Assembly: GCF_000282995.1 (NCBI RefSeq)
Contig: NZ_ALEE01000751.1
Location: 1-11,071 of the forward strand
DNA from: Melaminivora alkalimesophila
Lineage (GTDB): Bacteria > Pseudomonadota > Gammaproteobacteria > Burkholderiales > Burkholderiaceae_C
Direction: 5' to 3'
Length of the DNA: 11,071 nucleotides
Made by a program: the position numbers and the translations under genes
Part shown: piece after piece, positions 1 to 7,777 of the stretch
Layout: each line of letters opens with the position of its first letter
Numbering within the stretch: the stretch's first letter is position 1
Notes under the pieces: generated by a model
Told to the model about the DNA's origin: nothing
The model's input: only the letters and a program-made list of their open reading frames with translations
Database searches by the model: none

Positions 1-2401
1 GATCGGCTACCGGCTCGATGGCGGCGGCCAGCATGGCCTGCGTGGCCTTGGGGTTCAGCTCCACCAGCACCACGCGCTCGACCTCGAAGTCGTCGTAGTG
101 CCCGGCCGCGTCGAGCTTGGCGCGCAGGTCATAGACCAGGTGCGGATCGGTCACGCCGGCCAGTTCCGCCGTTTCGTAATAGGTGCGAAATGCCGCCAGC
201 ACATCATCCGGCTCGTTGACGAAGTCCAGGATGTAGGTCGTGTCCTTGACGCCGTGCGGCCCGCTGTAGGCGCGGTTCAGGCGCGACAGCGTCTGCACCG
301 CCTGGATGCCCGCCAACCGCTTGTCCACGCACATGCCGCACAACAGCGGCTGATCGAAGCCGGTCTGGAATTTGTTGGCCACCAGCAGGATCTGGTATTC
401 ATCCGTCGCAAAGGCCTCGCGCATGTCGCGGCCCTTGAGCTTTGGGTTCAGCCGCGCGCTGTTCTCCGTCACCGATTCATCCACCTGATCCGGGTCGCTC
501 ACCTCGCCGGAAAACGCCACCAGCGTGCCCAGCGGGTAGCCGTGCTCCTGGATGTAGCTTTGCATGGCCAGCTGCCAGCGCACGGCCTCCTGGCGGCTGC
601 CGACCACGACCATGGCTTTGGCGTGACCGGCCAGGAGCGGCTGCACGTTCTCGCGGAAGTGCTCGACCACGATGGCCACCTTCTGGCTGATGTTGTAGGG
701 ATGCAGGCGCACCCAGCGCATCAGACCCTTCATGGCCTCGCTGCGCTCGACCTCACGCTCGTCCCACTCACGGCCATCGTTGGCCAGCTTGAAAGCCAGT
801 TTGTAGGGCGTGTAGTTCTTCAGCACGTCGAGGATGAAGCCCTCCTCGATGGCCTGGCGCATCGAATACACGTGGAACGGCGCCGGCAGGTTGCCCGGCC
901 CGGCGGGCTGCGCCGGATCGGGTCGGCGGCCGAACAGTTCCAGCGTCTTGCCCTTGGGCGTGGCGGTAAAGGCGATGTAGCTGACGCCTGCCGCGCCCGC
1001 GCGCGCCGCCATCTCGGCGGCCATCACATCCTCGTTGCTCACCTCGCCGCCGTCGGCCAGGTCTTGCAGCTCCTCGGCGGAGAGCAGTTTTTTGAGCTTG
1101 GCCGCCGATTCCCCCGTCTGGCTGCTGTGCGCCTCGTCGGCAATCACGGCAAAGCGCTTGCCTTGCGTGTCCGCAAGCTCCTGCACGGCGTTCAATGCCG
1201 CCGGGAAGGTCTGGATGGTGCACACCACGATCTTCTTGCCGCCTGATAGGGCTTCGATCAGTTCCTTGCTCTTGCTGCCCGCCTCGCCACGGATGGTGGC
1301 CACCACGCCCCGCGTGCGCTCGAAGTCGAAGATCGCCTCCTGCAGCTGCGCGTCCAGCACGTTGCGGTCGCTCACCACCAGCACGGTGTCGAACACCTTG
1401 CGATCCTGCGCATCGTGCAGATCGGCCAGGAAGTGCGCCGTCCAGGCAATCGAATTGGTCTTGCCGCTGCCGGCGCTGTGCTGGATCAGGTATTTGTGGC
1501 CCGCCCCCTCGGCCAGCGCGGCGGCGACCAGCTTGCGCGTCGCGTCCAGCTGGTGATAGCGCGGAAAGATGATGCCGGTGAGCTTCTTCTTGCTGTCGCG
1601 CTGGCTGACCAGGTAGCGACCGATGATCTCCAGCCAGCTGTCCCGCTGCCAGACCTGCTCCCACAGATAGGCCGTGCGGTGGCCGCGGGCGTTGGGCGGA
1701 TTGCCTGCGCCGCCATGGTCGCCCTGGTTGAAGGGCAGAAAGCGCGTGGTCGGGCCTTGCAGCCGCGTGGCCATCATCACCGTGCGGTTGCTCACGGCAA
1801 AGTGCACCAGCGCGCCGCGCGGGAACTCCAGGAGCGGCTCGGCAAAGGGCCGGCCCTTCGGCTTGGGGATGCGGTCGAAGCGGTACTGATCGACGGCGCG
1901 GTTCACGTCCTGCGTGAAGTCGGTTTTCAGCTCTGCCGTCGCCACCGGAATGCCGTTCAGGAACAGCACCAGGTCGATGACGTCGTCATGGTTGGTGCGG
2001 CACTGGCGCACCACGCGCAGGCGGTTGGCGGCGTAGCGCGCCTGCAAATCCGGGTTCATGGCCAGCGCGGGCTTGAACTGCGCGAGCTTGAGCGGGCTTT
2101 TCAACCCCAGCAAGTCGATGCCGACGCGCAGCACCTCCAGCGTGCCGCGCTCGTCCAGCGCCTTGCGCAGGCGATCCAGCAGCACGCTGGCAGCTGCCGC
2201 GCCGTGGTTCTTGGTCAAGGCCTCCCAGGCCTGTGGCTGCGTGGCCTGCACCCACGCCAGCAGGTCGGCAGGGTACAGCGCCCGCGCCGTGTCGTAGCCC
2301 GCCGCATCGCCCTCGCTGCCTGGCGCGGCGTAAAGCCAGCCGTGGGCGCCCAGGTGGTTGCAGATGTCTTCCTCGAAGGCGATTTCGTGGTGCAGGGCCA
2401 T
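1..2401 (-). CDS. hsdR: Type I restriction enzyme, R (endonuclease/translocase) subunit; C-terminus off the left edge
   Basis: ATP-dependent translocase and nuclease of a Type I RM complex; with HsdM2S it cuts DNA lacking the cognate m6A mark. The frame is open from ATG 2401 to base 1 without a stop: 800 codons here, while the family usually has about 1000 or more. Visible motifs: a PD-(D/E)xK-like nuclease site with D143 and E157-L-K159; Walker A HSAGSGKT at 308-315; DEAH at 422-425 (motif II); FTATP at 478-482 (motif III); QTLSRLNR at 703-710 (motif VI). Frame was checked at both ends and is consistent, so no net frameshift. The start is set by the MALHHEIAFEEDI opening; the ribosome site in front is weak. 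It is the last gene of the visible hsd string, 85 nt after the HEPN gene. The missing part should hold the C-terminal HsdM/S-contact region. Confidence 0.96.
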   Translation of the reverse strand, partial: MALHHEIAFEEDICNHLGAHGWLYAAPGSEGDAAGYDTARALYPADLLAWVQATQPQAWEALTKNHGAAAASVLLDRLRKALDERGTLEVLRVGIDLLGLKSPLKLAQFKPALAMNPDLQARYAANRLRVVRQCRTNHDDVIDLVLFLNGIPVATAELKTDFTQDVNRAVDQYRFDRIPKPKGRPFAEPLLEFPRGALVHFAVSNRTVMMATRLQGPTTRFLPFNQGDHGGAGNPPNARGHRTAYLWEQVWQRDSWLEIIGRYLVSQRDSKKKLTGIIFPRYHQLDATRKLVAAALAEGAGHKYLIQHSAGSGKTNSIAWTAHFLADLHDAQDRKVFDTVLVVSDRNVLDAQLQEAIFDFERTRGVVATIRGEAGSKSKELIEALSGGKKIVVCTIQTFPAALNAVQELADTQGKRFAVIADEAHSSQTGESAAKLKKLLSAEELQDLADGGEVSNEDVMAAEMAARAGAAGVSYIAFTATPKGKTLELFGRRPDPAQPAGPGNLPAPFHVYSMRQAIEEGFILDVLKNYTPYKLAFKLANDGREWDEREVERSEAMKGLMRWVRLHPYNISQKVAIVVEHFRENVQPLLAGHAKAMVVVGSRQEAVRWQLAMQSYIQEHGYPLGTLVAFSGEVSDPDQVDESVTENSARLNPKLKGRDMREAFATDEYQILLVANKFQTGFDQPLLCGMCVDKRLAGIQAVQTLSRLNRAYSGPHGVKDTTYILDFVNEPDDVLAAFRTYYETAELAGVTDPHLVYDLRAKLDAAGHYDDFEVERVVLVELNPKATQAMLAAAIEPVAD

Positions 2402-2429
2402 GGCGGTTCTCAACAAAACAAGGCTCCAT

Positions 2430-2446
2430 CGCTTGCCATACAAGCG
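2430..2446 (-). repeat. Perfect 6-bp inverted repeat upstream of hsdR
   Basis: Arms CGCTTG and CAAGCG flank a 5-nt spacer, in the 85-nt gap between the HEPN stop and the hsdR start, about 29 nt upstream of the hsdR ATG. It could be an RNA hairpin that tunes hsdR expression or a protein operator. There is no adjacent U-run, so it does not look like an intrinsic terminator. I saw no convincing -10/-35 pair in this gap. Function is inferred only from position. Confidence 0.35.
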
Positions 2447-2486
2447 CAAACGGCTGTGAAATCGATAGTCACGTTCCAGCTCAGGC

Positions 2487-2933
2487 TCAAACCAAACCCC
2501 ACTCCGGGTGATGGGTCTGCAGCCAGCGCAGCGTATGGCCCAGCAGCTTGTCCGCGGCCTGCAGGCAGGCTTGCAGAGTGGCTTCGGCGATAGGATCGCC
2601 CGCGTAATCGTTGACGTTGCGCTGCCGGCGCAAGGCGTCGAGCACGATCAAGTCGGTCTTTGGCACGCCCAGGGTCTGATCCAGCGTCTGGATGGCTGTT
2701 TGGTGGTGACCGGGCTGGCTGGTGGAGGTGCGCCAGCCGTGGGCCCCCAGGCCCAGCATGGCGCACTGCATGATGCATTTGTAGGCTGCATCAAAACGGT
2801 TGCTGGCGCTGATCTGCTCCACCCGCGCATCGGCCAAGTTTTGCCGCGCTGCCTGCAACAGCTTGGCCATGGCTGTCGGGTCAGGCGGCTGCGCCTGCAG
2901 GCGGCCAATGGCCTGCAAGTTGCTCAAGCTCAT
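2487..2933 (-). CDS. Small HEPN-domain protein (SAV_6107-like), partner of an MNT nucleotidyltransferase
   Basis: 148-residue, mostly helical soluble protein. The segment from SNRFDAAYKCIMQCA (44-58) through PGHHQTAIQTL (74-84) to LRRQRNVNDY (101-110) resembles the SAV_6107-type HEPN family, proteins often found beside minimal nucleotidyltransferases. HEPN RNases use R-x4-6-H. Here the spacing from R105 ends in Y110, so the catalytic His is missing and RNase activity is doubtful. The start at 2933 is chosen over an in-frame ATG at 2990 because GGGGAG lies 5 nt upstream and the conserved part begins only after it. The gene overlaps the end of the upstream MNT gene by 53 nt, implying translational coupling. 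Possible roles are toxin, modification target of the MNT enzyme, or scaffold; none is proven from sequence. Confidence 0.8.
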   Translation of the reverse strand: MSLSNLQAIGRLQAQPPDPTAMAKLLQAARQNLADARVEQISASNRFDAAYKCIMQCAMLGLGAHGWRTSTSQPGHHQTAIQTLDQTLGVPKTDLIVLDALRRQRNVNDYAGDPIAEATLQACLQAADKLLGHTLRWLQTHHPEWGLV

Positions 2934-3510
2934 GATCACTCCCCTGAATCCACAGTTTGGGCTTGCGCAGCACGTCGCGCGCAAACGCATCGCCCGTCCG
3001 CGCCTTGTCGGCCAGCTCTTGCGGTGCCCAGACCACCGGGTTCACCTCACGCCCCAGCTGTTCGTGCAGCGGATACAGCGCCTGCACCACGGTCACGAAA
3101 TCGACGCTGCCCACGAGCAGCACGTCCACATCGCTGTGCGCGGTGGCGCTGCCGCTGGCCACGGAGCCATAGACAAACGCCAGCACGATCTGCCCTGCCA
3201 GCGGCTCCAGCGCCGTGCGCAGTGCGGGCACCACGCCATGCGTCTTGCGGAACATCGCCGCCAGCTCGGGGAACAGCGGATGCTGCACGTTGGCGCTGTA
3301 GTGCGCCTGGTTGCCCTGATCGCTGCGCAGCAGCAGCCCCGCCTGGGCCAGCTTGCCCAGCTCGCGCCCCAGCGTGCCTGGGTGATTGCCCGTGATCCGC
3401 GCCAGCTCGCGCAAGTGCAGGCTGCGGCCCGGCTGAAGCAACAGCGCCGCGAGCACCTGCTGGCGCTGGGCGGGGAACAGCAGATCGACAGCCTCTTGAA
3501 TGTTGCTCAT
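2881..3510 (-). CDS. MNT-type nucleotidyltransferase with N-terminal winged helix (HEPN/MNT pair)
   Basis: 209 residues. The N-terminal ~75 residues look like a winged helix-turn-helix: LHLRELARITGNHPGTLGRE (31-50), then KLAQAGLLLRS and a QAHYSAN wing. A minimal nucleotidyltransferase domain follows: FVYGS (112-116), then S126-D127-V-D129, which gives the GS-x10-D-x-D motif (G115, S116, D127, D129). E155 in REVNPVVW is the likely third carboxylate. Known MntA-type enzymes AMPylate and silence their HEPN partner; the same is inferred here because the next gene encodes a HEPN protein and overlaps by 53 nt. The fused winged helix suggests it may also bind DNA and autoregulate. It lies 62 nt after hsdS, with a candidate promoter in the gap, and there is no strong Shine-Dalgarno before the ATG. 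The domain call is firm; the antitoxin role is inference. Confidence 0.85.
   Translation of the reverse strand: MSNIQEAVDLLFPAQRQQVLAALLLQPGRSLHLRELARITGNHPGTLGRELGKLAQAGLLLRSDQGNQAHYSANVQHPLFPELAAMFRKTHGVVPALRTALEPLAGQIVLAFVYGSVASGSATAHSDVDVLLVGSVDFVTVVQALYPLHEQLGREVNPVVWAPQELADKARTGDAFARDVLRKPKLWIQGSDHELEQLAGHWPPAGAAA
2939..2944 (-). promoter_or_regulatory. Shine-Dalgarno site of the HEPN gene
   Basis: GGGGAG lies 5 nt before the ATG at 2933, inside the coding end of the upstream MNT gene. It decides the start of the HEPN gene against the longer reading from 2990. Confidence 0.6.
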
Positions 3511-3519
3511 AGGGCGACG

Positions 3520-3548
3520 ATTGTTGCCTTTAAGGCTTCATTTGGCAA
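3520..3548 (-). promoter_or_regulatory. Candidate promoter of the MNT-HEPN pair with palindrome in its spacer
   Basis: On the minus strand TTGCCA (3548-3543) is followed after 17 nt by AACAAT (3525-3520). These match the sigma70 consensus hexamers at 5/6 and 4/6. The interrupted palindrome GCCTT-A-AAGGC (3536-3526) lies exactly between the two boxes, an operator-like position. A start about 6-7 nt below the -10 would give a leader of only a few nt before ATG 3510. This fits the absence of a strong ribosome site. It would let the pair be expressed apart from the hsd genes. Confidence 0.4.
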
Positions 3549-3572
3549 ATCGACAGGGGAAATCAGGCCAAA

Positions 3573-4940
3573 TCAGCCTGTAGCTGTTGATGGACAAACG
3601 CTGGCAGCTATCGAAATAGGAGTACTTGCATCCCGCACCAGCCCGCGCACATCGATCTGGCCAGTGACGGCGGCGGAGATCAGGGCGGTGCGGCGTTCTT
3701 GCAGGAGGGTGATGGCGGTGCGGGCTTCGGACATCAGGTCGTCAAGCTGTGCAGTTACGTGGTCGAGGTGGGCGACGATGGTGGTTTGCTCCGAGATTGG
3801 AGGAACCGGCAGCAATGAATTTACCAAGTATTCATGCTCGATGCTCTCAACCGTTGCACCCTGCTTAGACCACTCCAATAGCAATTTATCGTTTAAGCCT
3901 TGAATAAACCGAAGGACAAACAGAGCGGCTAAACGTGACGAATCAAAAAGCAAAGCCTTCATATCTTGGTTTAGCGCAACAGGCTTTTGATTGATAGCCA
4001 CCGGAATTGTGTGCTTAAGAATTCCAGATCGAACAACCATCAGAACTGACCCAGCTGGAATCAATGAAGTTACGCTTGACCGCAGGCCGGCATCTGTAAT
4101 ATGCTCCTTCGAATCCATAACGAATTCGGTTTTCATATCTTTGGGAGAGATCCAAGGTATCTCGCCATGCCAGTATTCAGGCATGTCACGGCTAGGCGTT
4201 CCGCCGCCAACAAACGAGGCCAATTGCTTAATCCGCAAAACCTCCCAATGCCGCGGCACCTCCCCCAACCACTCCACCCCCGAGTCCTTCATCGGCGCAT
4301 CCGGGTCCAGCCCCTTGGTCACGGCGTGGGAAATGACGGCTTGACGCTTCTCCTGCAGCAAGGCGATCAGCTTCTCCTGCTCGGCCACCAGCGCGTCGAT
4401 CTTGGCGGTTTCTTGGTCGAGGAAGGTGGCGATGGCGGCTTGTTCTTCAGGCGTGGGAACTGGGACCTTTATTGATCCAAGAGCACCTTTTGTGACATGA
4501 ACCATGCCAATGATTCCATGCGCTTGATCCTCAACATGCGCAGTCACAGCTTTGAGAATCCAATACAAATCAGTATTTTCGCTCCAGAACGGGACAACGC
4601 GAAATATGTGCTGATTCAAAACATATGTGCCTTCTTTACTCCAAAGGAATGGCCCAAAGGATGTACCGCGATTTCCGGACCAACCGAACAGCAGATCACC
4701 TTTCCTGACTAGATATTTCTCTTCAACTGTACCGTCAAAATAGTTAAATTCATCGCCGCCGTTAAGGTTCTGAATGCGAATGATCGGAATGCCCGACTCA
4801 GACCAATCGGCCGGCTTGAATGCGTCGCCATTCACAAAGTCTGCCAAACGCTTCAGAGGCGTGATCTCCCAGTGCGCTGGGATTTGCCCCAGCCACTCCA
4901 CCCCACTGTCCCGGTACGCCGGGTATCGCGCAAAACTCAT
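3573..4940 (-). CDS. hsdS: Type I restriction-modification DNA specificity subunit
   Basis: 455-residue subunit that selects the bipartite DNA target for HsdM and HsdR. It has two half-repeats: a leader DSGVEWLGQIPAHWEI (11-26), TRD1 (~30-158) and conserved helix 1 (~163-215, PTPEEQAAIATFLDQETAKI...LLQEKRQAVI); then DSGVEWLGEVPRHWEV (219-234), TRD2 (~240-378) and helix 2 (~382-434, ISEQTTIVAHLD...LLQERRTALI). The end GQIDVRGL is typical; about 21 further residues follow. The start at 4940 is chosen over an in-frame ATG at 5048 because AGGAGAGG lies 5 nt upstream, its ATG overlaps the Abi stop (ATGA), and family similarity begins there. The TRD-coding segments are clearly AT-richer than the rest, suggesting exchange of specificity domains. 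The target sequence cannot be read from the protein by eye. Confidence 0.95.
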   Translation of the reverse strand: MSFARYPAYRDSGVEWLGQIPAHWEITPLKRLADFVNGDAFKPADWSESGIPIIRIQNLNGGDEFNYFDGTVEEKYLVRKGDLLFGWSGNRGTSFGPFLWSKEGTYVLNQHIFRVVPFWSENTDLYWILKAVTAHVEDQAHGIIGMVHVTKGALGSIKVPVPTPEEQAAIATFLDQETAKIDALVAEQEKLIALLQEKRQAVISHAVTKGLDPDAPMKDSGVEWLGEVPRHWEVLRIKQLASFVGGGTPSRDMPEYWHGEIPWISPKDMKTEFVMDSKEHITDAGLRSSVTSLIPAGSVLMVVRSGILKHTIPVAINQKPVALNQDMKALLFDSSRLAALFVLRFIQGLNDKLLLEWSKQGATVESIEHEYLVNSLLPVPPISEQTTIVAHLDHVTAQLDDLMSEARTAITLLQERRTALISAAVTGQIDVRGLVRDASTPISIAASVCPSTATG

Positions 4941-5839
4941 CCCTGCCTCTCCTGCCAGACGGCACGCCCAGCCCAACCTTCCGGGAACCCCATGGGCTCT
5001 GTGGGTACCCCGTGCCCTGCTACCAAAGTTCTGACTCGCTCGCGCCATGCGCTGCCCGGCGACACCACATCCATGAAGTGCAACAGCACCAGCAAGGTGT
5101 TGTAGAGCCTGCGCGATCCGGTCTGGAACTCACCGGCAAGGCCCACAGGCTTGCTGCGCGGCAGCGCCGGGGTGATGGTGAACTCCCGGTTCCACAGCCG
5201 ACTGTGGTGAGCGCAAATGTTGCGGATGAATGTGAGGTGGTGCAGCCACGATTCGAGCAGCCCATCGTCCAGGCCGTACACGCGTGCGATGGCGCGTCGG
5301 GTGCCCCCTGGCTTCAAGTTGCCATACCAGCGCGAGAGCAGGCCGAGTGACATGACCTCGCAGACCGCCCACACGGGCGGCAGTGGCTCGGCATAGGTGC
5401 GGGTCAGGTGGACGATGAAGGTCTCATCGGAGCGGTGGACCTCCTTGGTCAGCTTGTCGAGGTTGGACTGCCACCGATGCGGCTTGCGCGCCAGAGCTTC
5501 GTTCAGGTGGGCATGTGGGCCGTGGGCGTGCGCCATCTGGTAGGCCCACTGGGCGCGCAAGGAGACTTCGATGCGCTCGACAGCATCGAGCACCAGAAGG
5601 CGCAGTTCACGGTCGAAGACGTAGAGGCCGAGCACGTCCTCGAAACGCGTACCCGGCTTGAAGCGGTGCTGGGCGTGGTCGGCCTCGAAGGGCAGCCAAT
5701 AGGCGCCGAGCCGGTAGTAGTTGAGGTGCTGCAGGTAGAAAACGGCGGCCGCATGGTCTTGCACCACCATGCCGCGCTCCTGCAGCTGCACCACCTGCTG
5801 GTCATAGGTGGTGGCGCGCTTGTCGAAGGCGCGCTTCAT
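4937..5839 (-). CDS. Abi_2 family (AbiD/AbiF-like) HEPN protein, candidate abortive-infection RNase
   Basis: 300-residue protein with the features of the Abi_2 abortive-infection family. The N-terminal part has VVQLQERGMVV and YLQHLNYYRLGAYWLPF (35-51), and FKPGTRFEDVLGLYVFDRELR (60-80) leads into ERIEVSLRAQWAY (88-100). The HEPN signature is FIRNICAHHSRLWNR (204-218), with R206 and H211 giving an intact R-x4-H RNase motif. Members of this family block phage growth; related HEPN proteins cleave RNA, and AbiF-type proteins have been linked to adjacent structured RNAs and to Cas13 ancestry (from memory). The gene sits between hsdM (151 nt upstream) and hsdS, with an ATGA overlap onto hsdS, so it is read as part of the RM operon. 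A promoter and hairpin RNA lie directly in front. The start is set by the MKRAFDKRATTYDQQV opening; the ribosome site (GGGG) is weak. RNase activity is inferred. Confidence 0.9.
   Translation of the reverse strand: MKRAFDKRATTYDQQVVQLQERGMVVQDHAAAVFYLQHLNYYRLGAYWLPFEADHAQHRFKPGTRFEDVLGLYVFDRELRLLVLDAVERIEVSLRAQWAYQMAHAHGPHAHLNEALARKPHRWQSNLDKLTKEVHRSDETFIVHLTRTYAEPLPPVWAVCEVMSLGLLSRWYGNLKPGGTRRAIARVYGLDDGLLESWLHHLTFIRNICAHHSRLWNREFTITPALPRSKPVGLAGEFQTGSRRLYNTLLVLLHFMDVVSPGSAWRERVRTLVAGHGVPTEPMGFPEGWAGRAVWQERQG
4946..4953 (-). promoter_or_regulatory. Shine-Dalgarno site of hsdS
   Basis: AGGAGAGG lies 5 nt before ATG 4940, inside the last codons of the Abi gene. It supports the short hsdS start and coupled translation through the ATGA overlap. 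Confidence 0.65.
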
Positions 5840-5853
5840 GCTGCACGCCCCAG

Positions 5854-5914
5854 AAAAAAGTAACCCGCCAGTTTGAGGATACGCTCGCGCGCATAGCCTT
5901 GGCGGGTTTTGTTG
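5854..5914 (-). ncRNA. Candidate structured RNA upstream of the Abi gene (AbiF-RNA-like, possible RNA antitoxin)
   Basis: On the minus strand a 9-bp perfect stem, AACCCGCCA (5908-5900) with TGGCGGGTT (5870-5862), encloses a second stem. That inner stem is ATGCGC (5894-5889) with GCGTAT (5884-5879), one pair being G-U. It is capped by GCGA (5888-5885), a GNRA tetraloop. AGG (5899-5897) can pair with CCT (5878-5876), leaving a CT bulge on one side and CAAAC on the other. After the outer stem comes TTAC and a run of six T (5859-5854), so most transcripts may end here. A candidate promoter places the 5' end around 5913-5914, giving an RNA of about 60 nt. Position and order (promoter, hairpin RNA, U-run, HEPN toxin gene) resemble RNA-antitoxin loci such as ToxIN and the RNA motif reported upstream of abiF genes. 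Identity with that motif could not be tested here. Confidence 0.6.
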
Positions 5915-5920
5915 CCCATG

Positions 5921-5948
5921 ATTCTACCACCGGCCGGGCTTCCGGCAA
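5921..5948 (-). promoter_or_regulatory. Candidate sigma70 promoter for the structured RNA / Abi gene
   Basis: TTGCCG (5948-5943; 4/6 to consensus) and TAGAAT (5926-5921; 5/6) are separated by 16 nt. Transcription would start about 6-8 nt downstream, just ahead of the 9-bp stem of the candidate RNA. It lies in the hsdM-abi gap, so the Abi module could be expressed without hsdM. The -35 overlaps a possible hairpin, GGCTT (5952-5948) with AAGCC (5941-5937). Confidence 0.5.
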
Positions 5949-5968
5949 AGCCTCCGGCTGCGCCGACA

Positions 5969-5986
5969 TGCGCTGTCTGCGCTGTG
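5969..5986 (-). repeat. Two-copy 9-bp tandem repeat just after hsdM
   Basis: On the plus strand TGCGCTGTC (5969-5977) is followed directly by TGCGCTGTG (5978-5986), 8 of 9 bases identical. It begins 4 nt past the hsdM stop and lies upstream of the candidate Abi promoter. It could be a binding site or chance in GC-rich DNA. Confidence 0.3.
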
Positions 5987-5990
5987 CGGT

Positions 5991-7736
<1,746 letters not shown>

Positions 7737-7777
7737 GCGCGCGGGAATCTGGCCAATTTCTGGAGCGTGGGCAGTGC

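Noticed and set aside
803..812. 10-bp match (GTAGGGCGTG) to the tRNA 3' end at 7897-7906, considered as an att-type repeat
   Set aside because: It lies in a conserved coding part of hsdR (YTPYKL) and is too short; chance match.
1088..1093. T6 run in hsdR, and T6 at 7480-7485 in hsdM, considered as phase-variable tracts
   Set aside because: Six bases is too short for typical slippage-driven switching, and both genes are in frame across the runs.
98..1246. Long plus-strand reading frames across the hsdR region (also 1415-2593, 2508-3395, 6093-7487, 8019-9035)
   Set aside because: They are antisense shadows of hsdR, the HEPN gene, hsdM and hrcA in GC-rich DNA. Their proteins are His/Arg/Ala-rich without any domain, while the opposite strand has full motif sets.
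3564..3580. CAGGC/GCCTG inverted repeat over the hsdS stop, considered as a terminator
   Set aside because: Only 5 bp and no U-run follows (ATTTCCCC); too weak to call.
4941..5048. N-terminal extension of HsdS from an ATG at 5048
   Set aside because: It would lie entirely inside the Abi gene. A good Shine-Dalgarno and the ATGA overlap support 4940.
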